From the NCBI RefSeq assembly GCF_014207955.1, contig NZ_JACHLK010000002.1, positions 620,001 to 684,000 on the forward strand: a DNA stretch of 64,000 nucleotides. Reading direction: 5' to 3'. Below are positions 17,161-26,369 of this stretch, one piece after another. Position numbers and translations under genes: made by a program. Positions within the stretch are counted from its first letter, which is position 1. Each line of letters starts with the position of its first letter. Below the pieces are notes generated by a model. That model searched no databases. It saw nothing but the letters and a program-made list of their open reading frames with translations, and was not told the DNA's origin. The stretch comes from Acidovorax soli (lineage in GTDB: Bacteria; Pseudomonadota; Gammaproteobacteria; Burkholderiales; Burkholderiaceae_C).

Positions 17161-19526
17161 CCGCAGCCCACCCCCAGCCCTGGCCCTCCCCGTCCCAGCA
17201 GCCCATGGCCGAGCCCGGCACGGGCTACGTGCAGATCGGCGACGCCGTGGCGCGCACCGACGGGCGCACCAAGGTCACCGGCCAGGCCCTGTACGCGGGC
17301 GACCATTTCGTGGCCGGCATGCTCTTTGCCGTGGTGGTGAGCAGCACCATCGCGCGCGGGCGCATCGTGCGCTTCGACCTGGACCGCGCCCGGGCCACGC
17401 CGCGCGTGCGCGACATCCTCACGCACGAGAACCGGCCCCGCAAGCGGTCCATGGACATCTTCTACAAGGACATGACGGCGCCAGGCGGCTCGCCCTTCAA
17501 GCCGCTGCACGGCGATGCGGTGCTTTACAGCGGCCAGCCCATTGCCGTGGTGCTGGCCGAGACCTTCGAGGCTGCGCGCGAGGCCGCCCAATTGGTGACA
17601 GTGGAGTACGAGACAGCCGCGCACGAGACCGAGCTGCTGGCCCACCTGCAGCGCGCGCACGAACCCAAGGGCTTCAAGGCCGGCTATGCGCCGCCCCCCA
17701 AGCCCAAGGGCGACGCGGACGCGGCCTTCGCCGCCGCGCCGGTGAAGATCGACGCGCAGTACTACAGCGGCGCCGAGCACCACAACCCGATGGAGATGCA
17801 CGCGACCACGGTGGTCCGCGGCGAGGACGGCCACCTCACGGTGTACGACAAGACCCAGGGCTCGCAGAACAGCCGCTGGGTCGTCTCACGCGTGTTCGGC
17901 CTGGGCAAGGACAAGGTCACCGTGCGCAACCCGTTCGTGGGCGGCGCCTTCGGCTCGGGGCTGCGGCCGCAGTACAACCTGATCCTTGCGGTGATGGCCT
18001 CGCTCCATACGGCGTGCTCTGTGCGGCTGGTGCTCACGCGCCAGCAGATGTTCACCTTCGGCCACCGGCCGGAGACGGTGCAGCGCGTGCGGCTGGCGGC
18101 CGAGCGCGACGGAATGCTCACCTCCATCATCCATGAGGCGGTGGCCGAAACGTCGCGCCTGGAAGACTATGTCGAAGTGGTGGTCAACTGGTCGGGCCAG
18201 CTGTACATGAGCGACAACGTGCGCCTGGACTACAAGCTGGTGGACTTGGACCGCTACAGCCCCATGGACATGCGCGCTCCGGGGGCGGCACACGGTGTGC
18301 ATGCACTGGAGGTGGCCATGGACGAACTCTCCTACGCCCTGGGCATGGACCCGCTGGCCCTGCGCCTGAGGAACTATGCGGAGCTCGACCCCGCCACCGA
18401 CCTGCCCCACTCCACCAAGGAGCTCAAGGCCTGCTACGCCCATGGGGCCGAGCGCTTTGGCTGGGCTGCGAGGCCGCTGGCACCGCGATCGATGCGCGAA
18501 GGCCACGAACTGGTGGGCTGGGGCATGGCCACCGGCGTGTGGGACGCGCTGCAGATGTTCGCCCGCGCCCGCGCCGTGCTGCACCCCGATGGCCGGCTTG
18601 AGGTGAGCAGCGCCGCCAGCGACATCGGCACCGGTACCTACACTGTGATGGCCCAGATCGCAGCCGCCGCGCTGGGGCTGCCGCTGGAGAAGGTGACCTT
18701 CCGGCTGGGCGACTCGACCCTGCCCGTGGCCCCCATCGAGGGCGGCTCGTCCCACGTGGCCACCGTGGGCTCGGCCGTGCAAGGTGTGTGCGAGAAGCTG
18801 CGCAAGGCTTTGTTCAAGATTGCGCGCAAAATCGATGGATCCCCCTTCGCCAAGGCGCGCCTGGCCGATGTGGAGTTCCACCGCGGAGCCATGCGCCTGA
18901 AGGGCGTGGCCGGGGCCCAACTGCCGCTGGTCGACGTTCTGGCCGCAACGGGCGGCACCCCGCTCGAAGCCAAGTACCTCATGCTGCCGCACATGCTCAA
19001 GCAGCGCAAATACTCGCGCGCCACGCACTCGGCCGTGTTCTGCGAGGTGCGCGTGGACGAGGAGCTGGGCACCGTGCGCGTGACCCGCGTGGTCAGCGCC
19101 ATCGCGGCCGGCCGCATCATCAACGCCCGCACGGCGCGCAGCCAGATCCTGGGCGGAGTGGTCTGGGGCATCAGCCAGGCGTTGCACGAAGAAGCCCACT
19201 CCGACGGCGCCCAGGGCCGCTTCATGAACCATAGTTTCGCCGAGTACCACATCCCCGTGCAGGCCGACGTGCACGACATCGATGTGCTTTTCGTGGACGA
19301 GGACGACCGCATCGTGAGCCGCCTTGGCGCCAAGGGCGTGGGCGAGATCGGCATGGTAGGAGTGGCTGCAGCCATCTCCAACGCCATCTTCCACGCCACC
19401 GGCCGACGTGTGCGCAGCACTCCCATCACACCGGACAAGGTGATGGGTGTGCTCAGCGTGACTGAACAGGGGTCTCCCATCAATGCAGAGTTTCGAGAAG
19501 CGAGCCTTGGCCCTGCTCAAGGTTAG
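17157..19526 (+). CDS. Aldehyde oxidoreductase molybdopterin-binding subunit (PaoC/YagR-like)
   Basis: 789 residues. N-terminal hammerhead domain ([17 protein letters not shown], about 30-46), then the two molybdopterin domains ([39 protein letters not shown]). The catalytic Glu of the family lies in [11 protein letters not shown] near the C-terminus. Length matches PaoC-type enzymes (~730 aa), with a proline-rich N-terminal extension. Oxidises aldehydes to acids. No xdhC-type cofactor-insertion (PaoD) gene follows, so maturation must come from elsewhere. Confidence 0.93.
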   Translation: MTAAHPQPWPSPSQQPMAEPGTGYVQIGDAVARTDGRTKVTGQALYAGDHFVAGMLFAVVVSSTIARGRIVRFDLDRARATPRVRDILTHENRPRKRSMDIFYKDMTAPGGSPFKPLHGDAVLYSGQPIAVVLAETFEAAREAAQLVTVEYETAAHETELLAHLQRAHEPKGFKAGYAPPPKPKGDADAAFAAAPVKIDAQYYSGAEHHNPMEMHATTVVRGEDGHLTVYDKTQGSQNSRWVVSRVFGLGKDKVTVRNPFVGGAFGSGLRPQYNLILAVMASLHTACSVRLVLTRQQMFTFGHRPETVQRVRLAAERDGMLTSIIHEAVAETSRLEDYVEVVVNWSGQLYMSDNVRLDYKLVDLDRYSPMDMRAPGAAHGVHALEVAMDELSYALGMDPLALRLRNYAELDPATDLPHSTKELKACYAHGAERFGWAARPLAPRSMREGHELVGWGMATGVWDALQMFARARAVLHPDGRLEVSSAASDIGTGTYTVMAQIAAAALGLPLEKVTFRLGDSTLPVAPIEGGSSHVATVGSAVQGVCEKLRKALFKIARKIDGSPFAKARLADVEFHRGAMRLKGVAGAQLPLVDVLAATGGTPLEAKYLMLPHMLKQRKYSRATHSAVFCEVRVDEELGTVRVTRVVSAIAAGRIINARTARSQILGGVVWGISQALHEEAHSDGAQGRFMNHSFAEYHIPVQADVHDIDVLFVDEDDRIVSRLGAKGVGEIGMVGVAAAISNAIFHATGRRVRSTPITPDKVMGVLSVTEQGSPINAEFREASLGPAQG

Positions 19527-19694
19527 TGAGTGCTTGGGGCAGCACAGTGGCGGCAAGAGTCACCGTTGATGTCACTCGCACACTGGTCCTACAGCAGTCA
19601 GGCCACATGGATGAGGTCCAGCAGGTATCCGAGGATGCACGATCACCGTTTGTCCACGCACTTTCCCCATCCCCTCGCGAGAGAAGGCACGCCT

Positions 19695-20177
19695 ATGAAA
19701 ACCCCCGCATTGCTCTGGTCTGCGCTCATCGGCGCCGTGGCCAGCGCGCGCTCCATGACGCCCATGGCCACCCTGTCGGCCGCGCGACTGCTGGGCCACT
19801 CCACTCCCGGCGCCCTGGCGCTGCTTGACCGCCCGCTGTTCAAGTTCGGCGCGCTTGCCATGGGGGCCGGCGAACTGGCAGGCGACAAGATGAAGTCCGC
19901 CCCCGACCGAACCGTCTTGCCGGGACTGCTGGCCCGAGTGGCCAGCGCAGGCATTGCAGGGGCAGCCCTGGCACCCCGGGGCCGCGAGTCGGCAGGCGCA
20001 GCCGCGGCAATTGGCACGGCCGTGCCGCTCGCCTATCTCACGTTGGATGCGCGCAAGCGTGCCATGCGGCAGGTAGGCCAGACCCGCAGTGGCCTGCTGG
20101 AAGACGCACTGGTCATTGCCGGGGGCATCGCCATCGTCTCGCTGGCCGTTCGGGGGAGCAAGTCCAGCTCGCGATAG
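19695..20177 (+). CDS. Hydrophobic membrane protein (DUF4126-like)
   Basis: 160 residues from MKTPALLWSALIGAVASARS (AGAAGG upstream). Gly/Ala-rich with three to four membrane segments and the pattern SARSMTPMA, which resembles DUF4126 membrane proteins. Function unknown. It follows the aldehyde oxidoreductase by 170 bp and need not belong to that operon. Confidence 0.65.
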   Translation: MKTPALLWSALIGAVASARSMTPMATLSAARLLGHSTPGALALLDRPLFKFGALAMGAGELAGDKMKSAPDRTVLPGLLARVASAGIAGAALAPRGRESAGAAAAIGTAVPLAYLTLDARKRAMRQVGQTRSGLLEDALVIAGGIAIVSLAVRGSKSSSR

Positions 20178-20268
20178 AGGTGGGTTCGTGAAGTGGCGAA
20201 ACCCTAGTCCGTGCCGACAAACATGTGACTGGATCGAAGGCAAAGGTCCTACGCGGCAGTGCTAGCGG

Positions 20269-20562
20269 ATGACGCACATTGAGAACTTACCGCCTTCACA
20301 AGCATATTTCTTGGAGCCAGACGTGAAACACGATCAACCCTTGCACAGGGATGCGAATACCTCCAAGCCATTTCAGAGCGTGCGTACACCCACGGCGGTG
20401 AAGTACGGCGCGACCGTCGCATTCATCCTGTTCTTTGCCTTCATCGCCTTCTACTACTTCGGCCCAAAGAGTTCTGCTGATCCGGATGCAGATGCGCGGC
20501 CCATAGGAGGTCAGAAGACGCAAGCACCGCTTGGGCCATCCTCTGCCCCTCTGTCCAGATAG
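20269..20562 (+). CDS. Small single-pass membrane protein
   Basis: 97 residues from ATG, or 79 from the GTG at 20323, which has a better ribosome site (TTGGAG 8 bp upstream). One membrane helix (AFILFFAFIAFYYFG) about two-thirds along, with a hydrophilic Pro/Ala tail after it. No family recognised. Confidence 0.5.
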   Translation: MTHIENLPPSQAYFLEPDVKHDQPLHRDANTSKPFQSVRTPTAVKYGATVAFILFFAFIAFYYFGPKSSADPDADARPIGGQKTQAPLGPSSAPLSR

Positions 20563-20601
20563 CCGTATCCACGCCCTGCCACCGTATCCGTAGCTGCCGC
20601 A

Positions 20602-21384
20602 TCAGTGGTGTTCGGTGGGCTTTGCAGGCTGGCGCATCCAGCAAAAAGCAGCTCGTCGCCTTTCACGCGCAATGGGCGGCATCGACAACGCCAGCAGCAG
20701 CGACGCGAGCGGCACCACACAGATGAAGCCTATGCGTTGGAAGCCGAGAGCTCCCACCAGGCCGCCGAGCAAGAACATGGCGATCAGGCCGGCTACGCGC
20801 GTCACCCGCTCCGGGTCACAATGGACCAGGGGGGATTGCTCCCTCCGACGCAATCCCAGGTACGCCCACTTTCCCAGCTCCATGCCCAGATCGGTGATGT
20901 TGCCGGTCATGTGGGTGGTACGAATGCTGCCGCGCGAGGTCTTGGAGCCCACTGCGTTCTGCAGCCCCATGATGAAGGACAGCAGCAGCACGGTCATGGG
21001 CACCGTAAAGGGGGTGGGCCAGGCGAGCGTCACGGTGCCGGCGATGCCGAAGAACAGCAGGAGCAAGGCCTCCAGAAGCAAGGGCGGCGCATAGATGGCA
21101 CGCAGCCGGAGCTCTCGCGCCCAGCTGACGAGCACCGCGCACGCGGCCGCCCCTGCGGTGAAGGCGCATATCGCGCCCAAGGCACTGAGAAAGAGCGTTC
21201 TGCTCCCGGTCACGCCGCTGTCGACCAGCTGCGAGGCGAAGCCGGTCATGTGCGAAGTGTAGGCATGGAGAACCAGAAAGCCCCCCGCATTGATCGCCCC
21301 GGCGTTGAACGCCAGCAACAGCCCAAAGGCCCGGTTCGTTGAACGGGACCGGTGGCGGTACATGAGAAATCGAATCCGGCGCAT
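20602..21384 (-). CDS. DUF1275 (YoaK-family) membrane protein
   Basis: About 260 residues from the ATG at 21384 (start uncertain; 21363 also fits). Six membrane segments. DUF1275 hallmarks are visible: AGAINAGGFLVLHAYTSHMT at the N-terminus and GLQNAVGSKTSRGSIRTTHM followed by TGNITDLG in the middle. Family function is not established. Convergent with the preceding small gene; divergent from the response regulator at 21591. Confidence 0.88.
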   Translation of the reverse strand: MRRIRFLMYRHRSRSTNRAFGLLLAFNAGAINAGGFLVLHAYTSHMTGFASQLVDSGVTGSRTLFLSALGAICAFTAGAAACAVLVSWARELRLRAIYAPPLLLEALLLLFFGIAGTVTLAWPTPFTVPMTVLLLSFIMGLQNAVGSKTSRGSIRTTHMTGNITDLGMELGKWAYLGLRRREQSPLVHCDPERVTRVAGLIAMFLLGGLVGALGFQRIGFICVVPLASLLLALSMPPIARERRRAAFCWMRQPAKPTEHH

Positions 21385-21590
21385 CACCACAGTATGCGCC
21401 CCGCTTGGCCAGCGCCGATGCCATTGATCCGGTAGATATTCCGCCAAGTCGGGAAAAAGGATGACAAAACCGCGCTGCCGTCCTACCGACAATGTGGCCG
21501 CCCCGCGCTTGGAATCGCGAGCGTTGTCACCCTCTTCCGCGGGTGAAGCGCGGCTGTTTGCCAGTCACCAATTTTCAGTGAGACCCTTTC

Positions 21591-22223
21591 ATGATCCGTG
21601 TTGGAATCGTTGACGACCATCAAATCATTCGATCTGGTCTGCGTCAGTTTCTGTCAGAGCACGTGGATATTCGGGTGGAAGGCGAAGCGGCCAATGGCCG
21701 CGAGGCCATCGACCTGGTTCGCACGCACGAAATCGACGTACTGCTTCTGGACTTGTCGATGCCGGGGCAAGGCGGGCTGGATGCAATCGGCATGCTGCGC
21801 TCGAAGGCCCCAGACATGGGAATCCTCATCCTGTCAGGCTATCCGGAGGAGCAATACGCGCTCAACCTGATCCGCAAAGGCGCCAGCGGCTATCTGAACA
21901 AGGACTGCGATCCGAAGCAGATTGTGGAGGCTGTCCGCGTCATCGCGCTGGGAAAGCGCTTCCTTACGCCAGCTGTCGCCGAGCTCCTCGCTCAGCAACT
22001 GAACCGCCCCAGCGACGCGCCTATGCACGAGCAGCTGTCCGATCGGGAGATGCAGGTCTTCCTCAAGCTTGCACGGGGTGCCACCGTGAGTGAGATCGGG
22101 GAAGCGCTCTCGTTGAGCGTCAAAACCGTGAGCACCTACCGGACGCGCTTGATGGAAAAGCTCAACCTCAGCTCAAACAGCGATCTGACTTACTACGCAC
22201 TCAAACAGAACCTCATCGACTGA
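21591..22223 (+). CDS. NarL/FixJ-type response regulator
   Basis: 210 residues. Receiver domain 1-120 with acidic pocket (DDH at 8-10), phosphoacceptor D54 (LLLDLSMPG) and a conserved Lys (YLNKD). C-terminal LuxR-type helix-turn-helix ~145-205 (LSDREMQVFLKLARGATVSE, then LSLSVKTVSTYRTRLMEKL). A DNA-binding two-component output protein without an adjacent sensor kinase, so an orphan here. Immediately downstream begins the patchwork region. Confidence 0.92.
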   Translation: MIRVGIVDDHQIIRSGLRQFLSEHVDIRVEGEAANGREAIDLVRTHEIDVLLLDLSMPGQGGLDAIGMLRSKAPDMGILILSGYPEEQYALNLIRKGASGYLNKDCDPKQIVEAVRVIALGKRFLTPAVAELLAQQLNRPSDAPMHEQLSDREMQVFLKLARGATVSEIGEALSLSVKTVSTYRTRLMEKLNLSSNSDLTYYALKQNLID

Positions 22224-22265
22224 CGCCGTCTATCGACAAGCCCTCCCAGCCCAGGCGTTCGGCTG

Positions 22266-22487
22266 TCATTTGAGCCACTTGCGCTGTGGCCGAGGATCAA
22301 CATCGATATCGACAGCATCGTGCACGGCAGGGACCCCGGTTTTGGCGTCATCCTCAACCACCTGCACAAGTTCAACCTCCTTCACCTCAGAGGTGCGTAT
22401 TTCGGTCGCTGCTGGACAGTGGGGACAAACTGAGCTGGACAGTTGGAACGGCCGGAGCTGGACACTCAGTTCGGCGCTCATGGTCAT
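22266..22487 (-). CDS. Small ORF whose N-terminal half is encoded by the dispersed repeat
   Basis: 73 residues. The first ~32 residues, ending CPAATEIRT, come from the ~200-bp repeat and match the ORF in the second repeat copy (33104-33379). The last ~40 residues (VKEVELVQVVEDDAKTGVPA) are unique. Either a real chimeric gene or a relic gene into whose 5' end the repeat inserted. Confidence 0.3.
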   Translation of the reverse strand: MTMSAELSVQLRPFQLSSSVCPHCPAATEIRTSEVKEVELVQVVEDDAKTGVPAVHDAVDIDVDPRPQRKWLK

Positions 22488-22593
22488 TTCCAGATCGCGG
22501 ACGTAAGCATCTGTGCAGCTTTGTCCGGTCGCCCTTTTGGGTGATTCAGGTCGCTGGAGCCACCAGCTAGCCTTCGGCTATCGGCCAGAACCA
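22392..22593 (+). repeat. Dispersed ~200-bp repeat, copy 1
   Basis: Aligns over its whole length with 33259-33467. The left part (GGTGCGTATTTCGGTCGCTG, then CTGGACAGTGG) is almost identical, with iterated CTGGACA boxes; the middle diverges (shared TAAGCATCTGT); the right end is the short motif CTTCGGCTATCGGCCA. Possibly a non-autonomous mobile element or a mobile junction sequence. Confidence 0.7.
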
Positions 22594-22611
22594 GTCCCTC
22601 AGGGACCTGCC

Positions 22612-22902
22612 ATGTTTCAAAGAACCTTCCTCGTATCTGCTCTGCTGCTTGCTGGCTGCGGAGGTACTTCCGATATTCTGCAAGTTCAGATCCTCCCGTC
22701 CGAATACATCGCTGGCGCAGTGAAATCGCCTCTGGCAACACCCGTTGTGGACGAGGTCGTTCGGCTTAATCCGAGAAATGTCCACATCTCCATGTGCCGC
22801 TCGACCCCCAACGCCAAGGTTATGCAGTTCAATCTTGAACTTCAAGCGCGGCACGATGCAAAGATTACGGGCGGCTTCTATGAGAACTGTCCAGAGACAT
22901 GA
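22612..22902 (+). CDS. Small lipoprotein
   Basis: 96 residues. MFQRTFLVSALLLAGCGG is a lipoprotein signal with Cys16 as the lipidated residue (lipobox LLAGC). The mature part is short, with two further cysteines (SMCRST and ENCPET) that could form a disulfide. It begins 19 bp after repeat copy 1. No family recognised. Confidence 0.65.
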   Translation: MFQRTFLVSALLLAGCGGTSDILQVQILPSEYIAGAVKSPLATPVVDEVVRLNPRNVHISMCRSTPNAKVMQFNLELQARHDAKITGGFYENCPET

Positions 22903-22965
22903 CATTGGAGCGGCCTCGGCGCGCTGACTATCGCATTGAGGCCGCGTCATCGCGCAGTTTCAACG

Positions 22966-22993
22966 ACAGCAACCGGCCAGAAGCGGCCATTCC
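22966..22993 (+). repeat. Short palindromic motif (variant GGCCAGAAGCGGCC)
   Basis: Contains CAACCGGCCAGAAGCGGCCA, the 3' half of the motif found at 22581 and 33452. It sits between the lipoprotein gene and the next small gene. Confidence 0.5.
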
Positions 22994-23017
22994 AGATCAT
23001 TAAAGCGAGCAAGGTTC

Positions 23018-23501
23018 ATGTCACTGCAATTCATCGAATCCTCATGCGTAGGTCCTGTCTCGACCGCTGAGCTGGACCGAATGAAATCCATGATTCAGAA
23101 CGACTATGTTGGCTTTCGCTTTGACCCCGAATACGTTCATCTCTTGCAGCGATGCAATGGAGGCGAGCCCGTCACGAAGTATTTTCGCGCTCCCTCTGGG
23201 CTCCTGGCTCCTCCGATTGAGCGCTTTCTGCACTATGCGCAGCTCTCAAGCCTGACGGATCGTAGCCTGGCCTTTTTTTCATGCAAACGTTTTCTGGTCG
23301 GCTCTTGATGACCGCCTCGGGAAGCTTTTGCCATTCGCAGTGCTTGGAAACAACGACGCACTTTGCTTCGACTGCAGTTTAAAGTCTTCGGCGGTTTTCC
23401 TCTGGAGCAACGAGAATTCGGGTGAGGACGCTCCGTCTTACGAGCGCATCAGCGATTCGTTTGGTGAGTTCTGCGCGCGCTTGTCTTCAACTCCTTCTTG
23501 A
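23018..23501 (+). pseudogene. SMI1/KNR4-family protein gene with a frameshift
   Basis: The first frame (MSLQFIESSCVGPVSTAELD, then YVHLLQRCNGGEP) is the SMI1/KNR4 N-terminal pattern and ends at 23308. The next frame continues the family pattern with NVFWSALDDRLGKLLPFAVL, then GNNDALCFDC and a C-terminal FGEFCARLS, to a stop at 23501. Removing one T from the T7 run at 23273-23279 joins the two into one ~160-residue protein (AFFHANVFW). SMI1/KNR4 proteins often act as immunity proteins to polymorphic toxins. True frameshift, or base-call error in a homopolymer. Confidence 0.65.
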
Positions 23502-23538
23502 CGGTTCTTAAGATCAACTATCCAGCAGATGGAATCGC

Positions 23539-23562
23539 AGCTTTCGGCCAGAAGCGGTCGGT
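23539..23562 (+). repeat. Short palindromic motif (variant TTTCGGCCAGAAGCGGTC)
   Basis: GCTTTCGGCCAGAAGCGGTC matches the 3' half of the repeated motif. It lies upstream of the next small gene at 23580. Confidence 0.5.
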
Positions 23563-23579
23563 CAGAAACAGGTTGTTCA

Positions 23580-23969
23580 ATGAACCATGCGAGTCATATT
23601 GACTTATCTAGGCAGGTTGTACGTGAGATGGCACTGTTCCTCGACACGGGAAGCACCGAAGGATTCATTGCGGAAGAGGCTGCGTCCGCAGGTGAAGAGG
23701 CTCTTCGCCAGATGTGCATGGTGTTTCTACGATGGCTCCAGGGTGCAGCGGGAAAGCCCCGTCTTCGAGAGCTTAAAACTCACGAATTCGGCTCATCCTG
23801 CTCGACTCTACGCACACTCCTGTCGTCGGGCGGCAAGTTCGCGAACGTGTTTGCACAACTGGAGACTGGAAACATTGGTCTGATGTTTCCTGAGGAGCGA
23901 GAGGAGCTCTGTAGATTTGCGGTGGAGGCCCATATACCAATGCGATTTGCAACGATTAGGGTTCGATAG
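23580..23969 (+). CDS. Hypothetical soluble protein
   Basis: 129 residues starting MNHASHIDLSRQVVREMALF. Helical, soluble, no recognised domain. It lies in the run of small genes bounded by the repeated motif and is AT-richer than the core genes, suggesting acquisition. The start at 23580 was preferred to 23529, which overlaps the repeat motif. Confidence 0.5.
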   Translation: MNHASHIDLSRQVVREMALFLDTGSTEGFIAEEAASAGEEALRQMCMVFLRWLQGAAGKPRLRELKTHEFGSSCSTLRTLLSSGGKFANVFAQLETGNIGLMFPEEREELCRFAVEAHIPMRFATIRVR

Positions 23970-23977
23970 CAACAGGC

Positions 23978-23998
23978 GGCTAGACTTCGGCTTCTAGC
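23978..23998 (+). repeat. Short motif copy (GGCTAGACTTCGG)
   Basis: GGCTAGACTTCGGCTTCTAGC is a shortened version of the conserved motif, directly after the 23580-23969 stop. It can fold on itself (GCTAGA/TCTAGC). Confidence 0.55.
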
Positions 23999-24044
23999 GT
24001 CCTGTGTCGGGTAGGCTCGCATCGCAATAGCGGGGGGAGGCGAT

Positions 24045-24383
24045 GTGACGCAGTTCAAGTTGATGGTCGATAGAACATTGGATGATGGAAGATTCGTTGT
24101 AATCAACGACTCGCGCGAGGACGCGCCTGTGGGCACGACTTTCGTGGAAATAACCGTCTGGGCGAGCGCGCGGATTGAAGGTGAGTTCGAGACGGAGCAG
24201 ATTGGGTCAGCAACGGCAGTCGCGCTTCGGCTCGAATCGGTAGAATTTTGGCGGCGGTTAGTGGATGCTGTGCCATTTGGCCATAACGCTGCGGTCCAGC
24301 TTTCGGGCGCTGGATTGAAGGAACTCAGAGACCAGTTGGCCCGGATACCAAAGGGCCAGTACATCTTTCTCTCATCAGAATGA
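24045..24383 (+). CDS. Hypothetical protein with GTG start
   Basis: 112 residues. Start GTG at 24045 chosen for the strong GGGGGGAGG site 4 bp upstream. It reads MTQFKLMVDRTLDDGRFVVI and ends LKELRDQLARIPKGQYIFL. Predicted alpha/beta, soluble, no domain recognised. Size and setting fit an immunity or antitoxin-like orphan, but nothing proves it. The next gene starts 8 bp downstream. Confidence 0.6.
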   Translation: MTQFKLMVDRTLDDGRFVVINDSREDAPVGTTFVEITVWASARIEGEFETEQIGSATAVALRLESVEFWRRLVDAVPFGHNAAVQLSGAGLKELRDQLARIPKGQYIFLSSE

Positions 24384-24390
24384 CGATGAC

Positions 24391-24705
24391 ATGCCAAAAG
24401 TGGGCACGAGAGAAACAGTGACCAGCTGTCTACTGGTGCGATACGCTCTAGCAACTTGCTTCAATGCGCAGGATGGCATCTTGGAGGCTGTCTCTCAGCG
24501 GCTGTTGTCGCAGATGTTCAACGAGCATGACCGGGCCGCCTTCGCTGCCGAACTAAAAGCGGCCCTAGCCGACCCCGAAGTGTCTTGGCGGTCTATGCTT
24601 TGCAATTCAGAGTACGAGGTCGAAGACTTCGGCGATGAGGTACAAGCAAGACAGTTTGCTGAACGAAATCTGTTGGAGCCAATTTCGCGAACACGCCACG
24701 CTTAA
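24391..24705 (+). CDS. Hypothetical protein
   Basis: 104 residues starting MPKVGTRETVTSCLLVRYAL, mostly helical with a charged C-terminus. No family recognised. Only 8 bp after the preceding gene, so the two probably share a transcript. Its stop lies inside the palindromic repeat at 24704. Confidence 0.5.
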   Translation: MPKVGTRETVTSCLLVRYALATCFNAQDGILEAVSQRLLSQMFNEHDRAAFAAELKAALADPEVSWRSMLCNSEYEVEDFGDEVQARQFAERNLLEPISRTRHA

Positions 24706-24740
24706 AGGTCCGCTTTGGGCCCGAAGCGGTCATTGAAGCG
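24704..24740. repeat. Palindromic repeat element
   Basis: CCGCTTTGGGCCCGAAGCGG (24710-24729) is a nearly perfect inverted repeat, flanked by GGT and TCATT, at the shared 3' end of two convergent genes. It is related to 35600-35650. It could also serve as a bidirectional transcription stop. Confidence 0.6.
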
Positions 24741-24765
24741 AAAGCATACGAGTCACGGCGCGACC

Positions 24766-25791
24766 TTAACCGCGCAGGTCGATCTTCTTCCATGGCTCGA
24801 CTCGTTCTATCTGCTTTTGCAGCCAGTCAATGGGAGCCATGCTTGTGCCCCAATGGTTCAATCGGCCGACAGCTTCACCCAAATTCCAGAGGTGCCGCAG
24901 TTGCATGAATAGCGGCAATGCTTCCAGGTCAGCCTTGTCAATCTCGCCGCCAGCGGCGCGGTAGCCGCGCAGATAGTGCTTCCATCGATCATGAAGCACG
25001 TCGTCTGGCTCCTTGAGCATTTTCCGATTCAAGTACGACCAGGGCATCACACCAAGGTCGTAGGCCAGATATCCTGGGCCGGCGTCATCGAAATCGAAGA
25101 AAACGGCCTTCTTGGCGCCGCCAGCGTCTGTGAATACATGGTTGTTGAAGCCATGGGTATCACCGTGGCAGATGACTCGGGTCAAGCAACTCTCAACGGC
25201 AGACACTTCCTCCTGCAGGGCGTGGACGTGCTGTCGATAAAGGTCAAGCGACTGCGTTTGCAACTCGGGATAGTGCTGCAGGTACTCCAACGTTTTGCCC
25301 GCGAGGTGGTGGGCGTCCAGGGTGTAGCGGCTTGCAGGCCCATCATAGTTGCGTGACGCCTCGTGAATACGGGCCAGTGTGTATTCCGTCAACTCAAACT
25401 CGTCCAGAGTCTCTGGCACTGCTCCGTCAGCATGGTGAAAGACGGCCAATGCGCGTGCCCCCTCTGGAAACTGAAGCCGAACATGGCCTGCGTCCGCCAG
25501 GGACCTGAGCGGTGTCGCAACGCCGACCTCGCTTGCCGCAAGGTGCTCGATCAGCGCGGTTTCAAAGTCGATGTTGAACTCGCCACGCGGACGAATCGAA
25601 CAGAGTCTTGCTACATACCGGGCACCATCGAGTCCGCGAAGGGCGTAGTTGTCGTTTAATCCGCGCCGAATGAGGTGGCAATGGTGCAGCTTCAAACCAT
25701 AGTGTTGCATCACCCAGTGCATCACCGAGGAAGGCGCTGCAGTTGTATGGGAATGGACAAGACCCGGGTCTACCGGCGTTGAAGTGGTCAT
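24766..25791 (-). CDS. Aminoglycoside phosphotransferase-fold kinase
   Basis: 341 residues of the APH/choline-kinase fold. Brenner-like catalytic loop ICHGDTHGFNNHVF (about 207-220; catalytic Asp in HGD, Asn at +5) and metal-binding FFDFDDAGPGY (about 231-241) are intact. The N-terminal nucleotide-binding region includes RRGLNDNYAL and YVARL. It resembles homoserine-kinase-type/stress kinases (SrkA-like) more than true resistance enzymes; the substrate is unknown. The start MTTSTPVDPG at 25791 was chosen over a long upstream extension that crosses the repeat motif. Confidence 0.85.
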   Translation of the reverse strand: MTTSTPVDPGLVHSHTTAAPSSVMHWVMQHYGLKLHHCHLIRRGLNDNYALRGLDGARYVARLCSIRPRGEFNIDFETALIEHLAASEVGVATPLRSLADAGHVRLQFPEGARALAVFHHADGAVPETLDEFELTEYTLARIHEASRNYDGPASRYTLDAHHLAGKTLEYLQHYPELQTQSLDLYRQHVHALQEEVSAVESCLTRVICHGDTHGFNNHVFTDAGGAKKAVFFDFDDAGPGYLAYDLGVMPWSYLNRKMLKEPDDVLHDRWKHYLRGYRAAGGEIDKADLEALPLFMQLRHLWNLGEAVGRLNHWGTSMAPIDWLQKQIERVEPWKKIDLRG

Positions 25792-25908
25792 CGGGACGAA
25801 CTGCGCGATATAGGTTTGAAGAGACTGAGAGGCAGATGAATGCCCGCTTCGCGCCGGTTGCTGCCATCGTAGCAAGGCAACATTGGGCCCAAACCGGAAG
25901 TACGTGCA

Positions 25909-25930
25909 TGCCGATAGCCGAAGTCTAGCC
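25909..25930 (-). repeat. Short motif copy, inverted
   Basis: The minus strand reads GGCTAGACTTCGGCTATCGG, the exact core of the motif, between the kinase gene and the broken gene upstream of it. Confidence 0.7.
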
Positions 25931-25932
25931 GA

Positions 25933-26140
25933 CCGTCCCAACTGTTCCTCAGCGAGGGGCAGGCGATCTGGCGACGTCTGACCGTGGTGTCGAACTCTGT
26001 GACCACGGTGCCGAACCGGCCGTCCAGGAGCTCCGAAATACGCAAGAGGAGGTCTGCTGCTCCAAGTCCTCCAGACCGGCTCCGATTTTGCGCTCAGCCT
26101 GGTCGATTTGAGCTTTAGGAACGGGTGTTGATTTCTGCAT
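25933..26140 (-). pseudogene. Possible small gene broken by a frameshift
   Basis: Frame one reads MQKSTPVPKAQIDQAERKIG, then AGLEDLEQ from 26140. A second minus frame from about 26060 continues DLLLRISELLDGRFGTVVTE in similar composition and runs into the inverted motif at 25909-25930. A single-base deletion near 26050-26062 would explain the break. No family recognised; the reconstruction is speculative. Confidence 0.3.
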
Positions 26141-26369
26141 ACAGCCAGTCCAGTAGAAGTTTCATACATCGTGAACCCTGCCGAGACGTCCGGGTGTCGT
26201 CTTTCGTCTCGACGCATGGCGCGTTGGTGTTCATTGCTCCGCCGCGCAGCGAAGGCCATGAATTCCTACGTTAGTACCAGCGACATGCCGACACGCCCTC
26301 TTGAACCGGCTGCGCAGGATAAAAGAGCCCGCTCACCACCGTGGTCAGCGCCCAGACGAGGAAACAACC

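Noticed and set aside
17886..19556. Long minus-strand frame opposite the molybdopterin subunit
   Set aside because: Composition is typical of antisense shadow; the plus strand is a clear PaoC homologue.
22224..26140. Integron gene-cassette array (attC sites)
   Set aside because: Small genes separated by short repeats suggest it, but no RYYYAAC/GTTRRRY core pairs are visible in the motif and no integron integrase is in the window.
24766..26259. Extended 497-residue version of the APH-fold kinase
   Set aside because: The extra N-terminus crosses the inverted repeat motif and has no family similarity; the start at 25791 gives the normal length.
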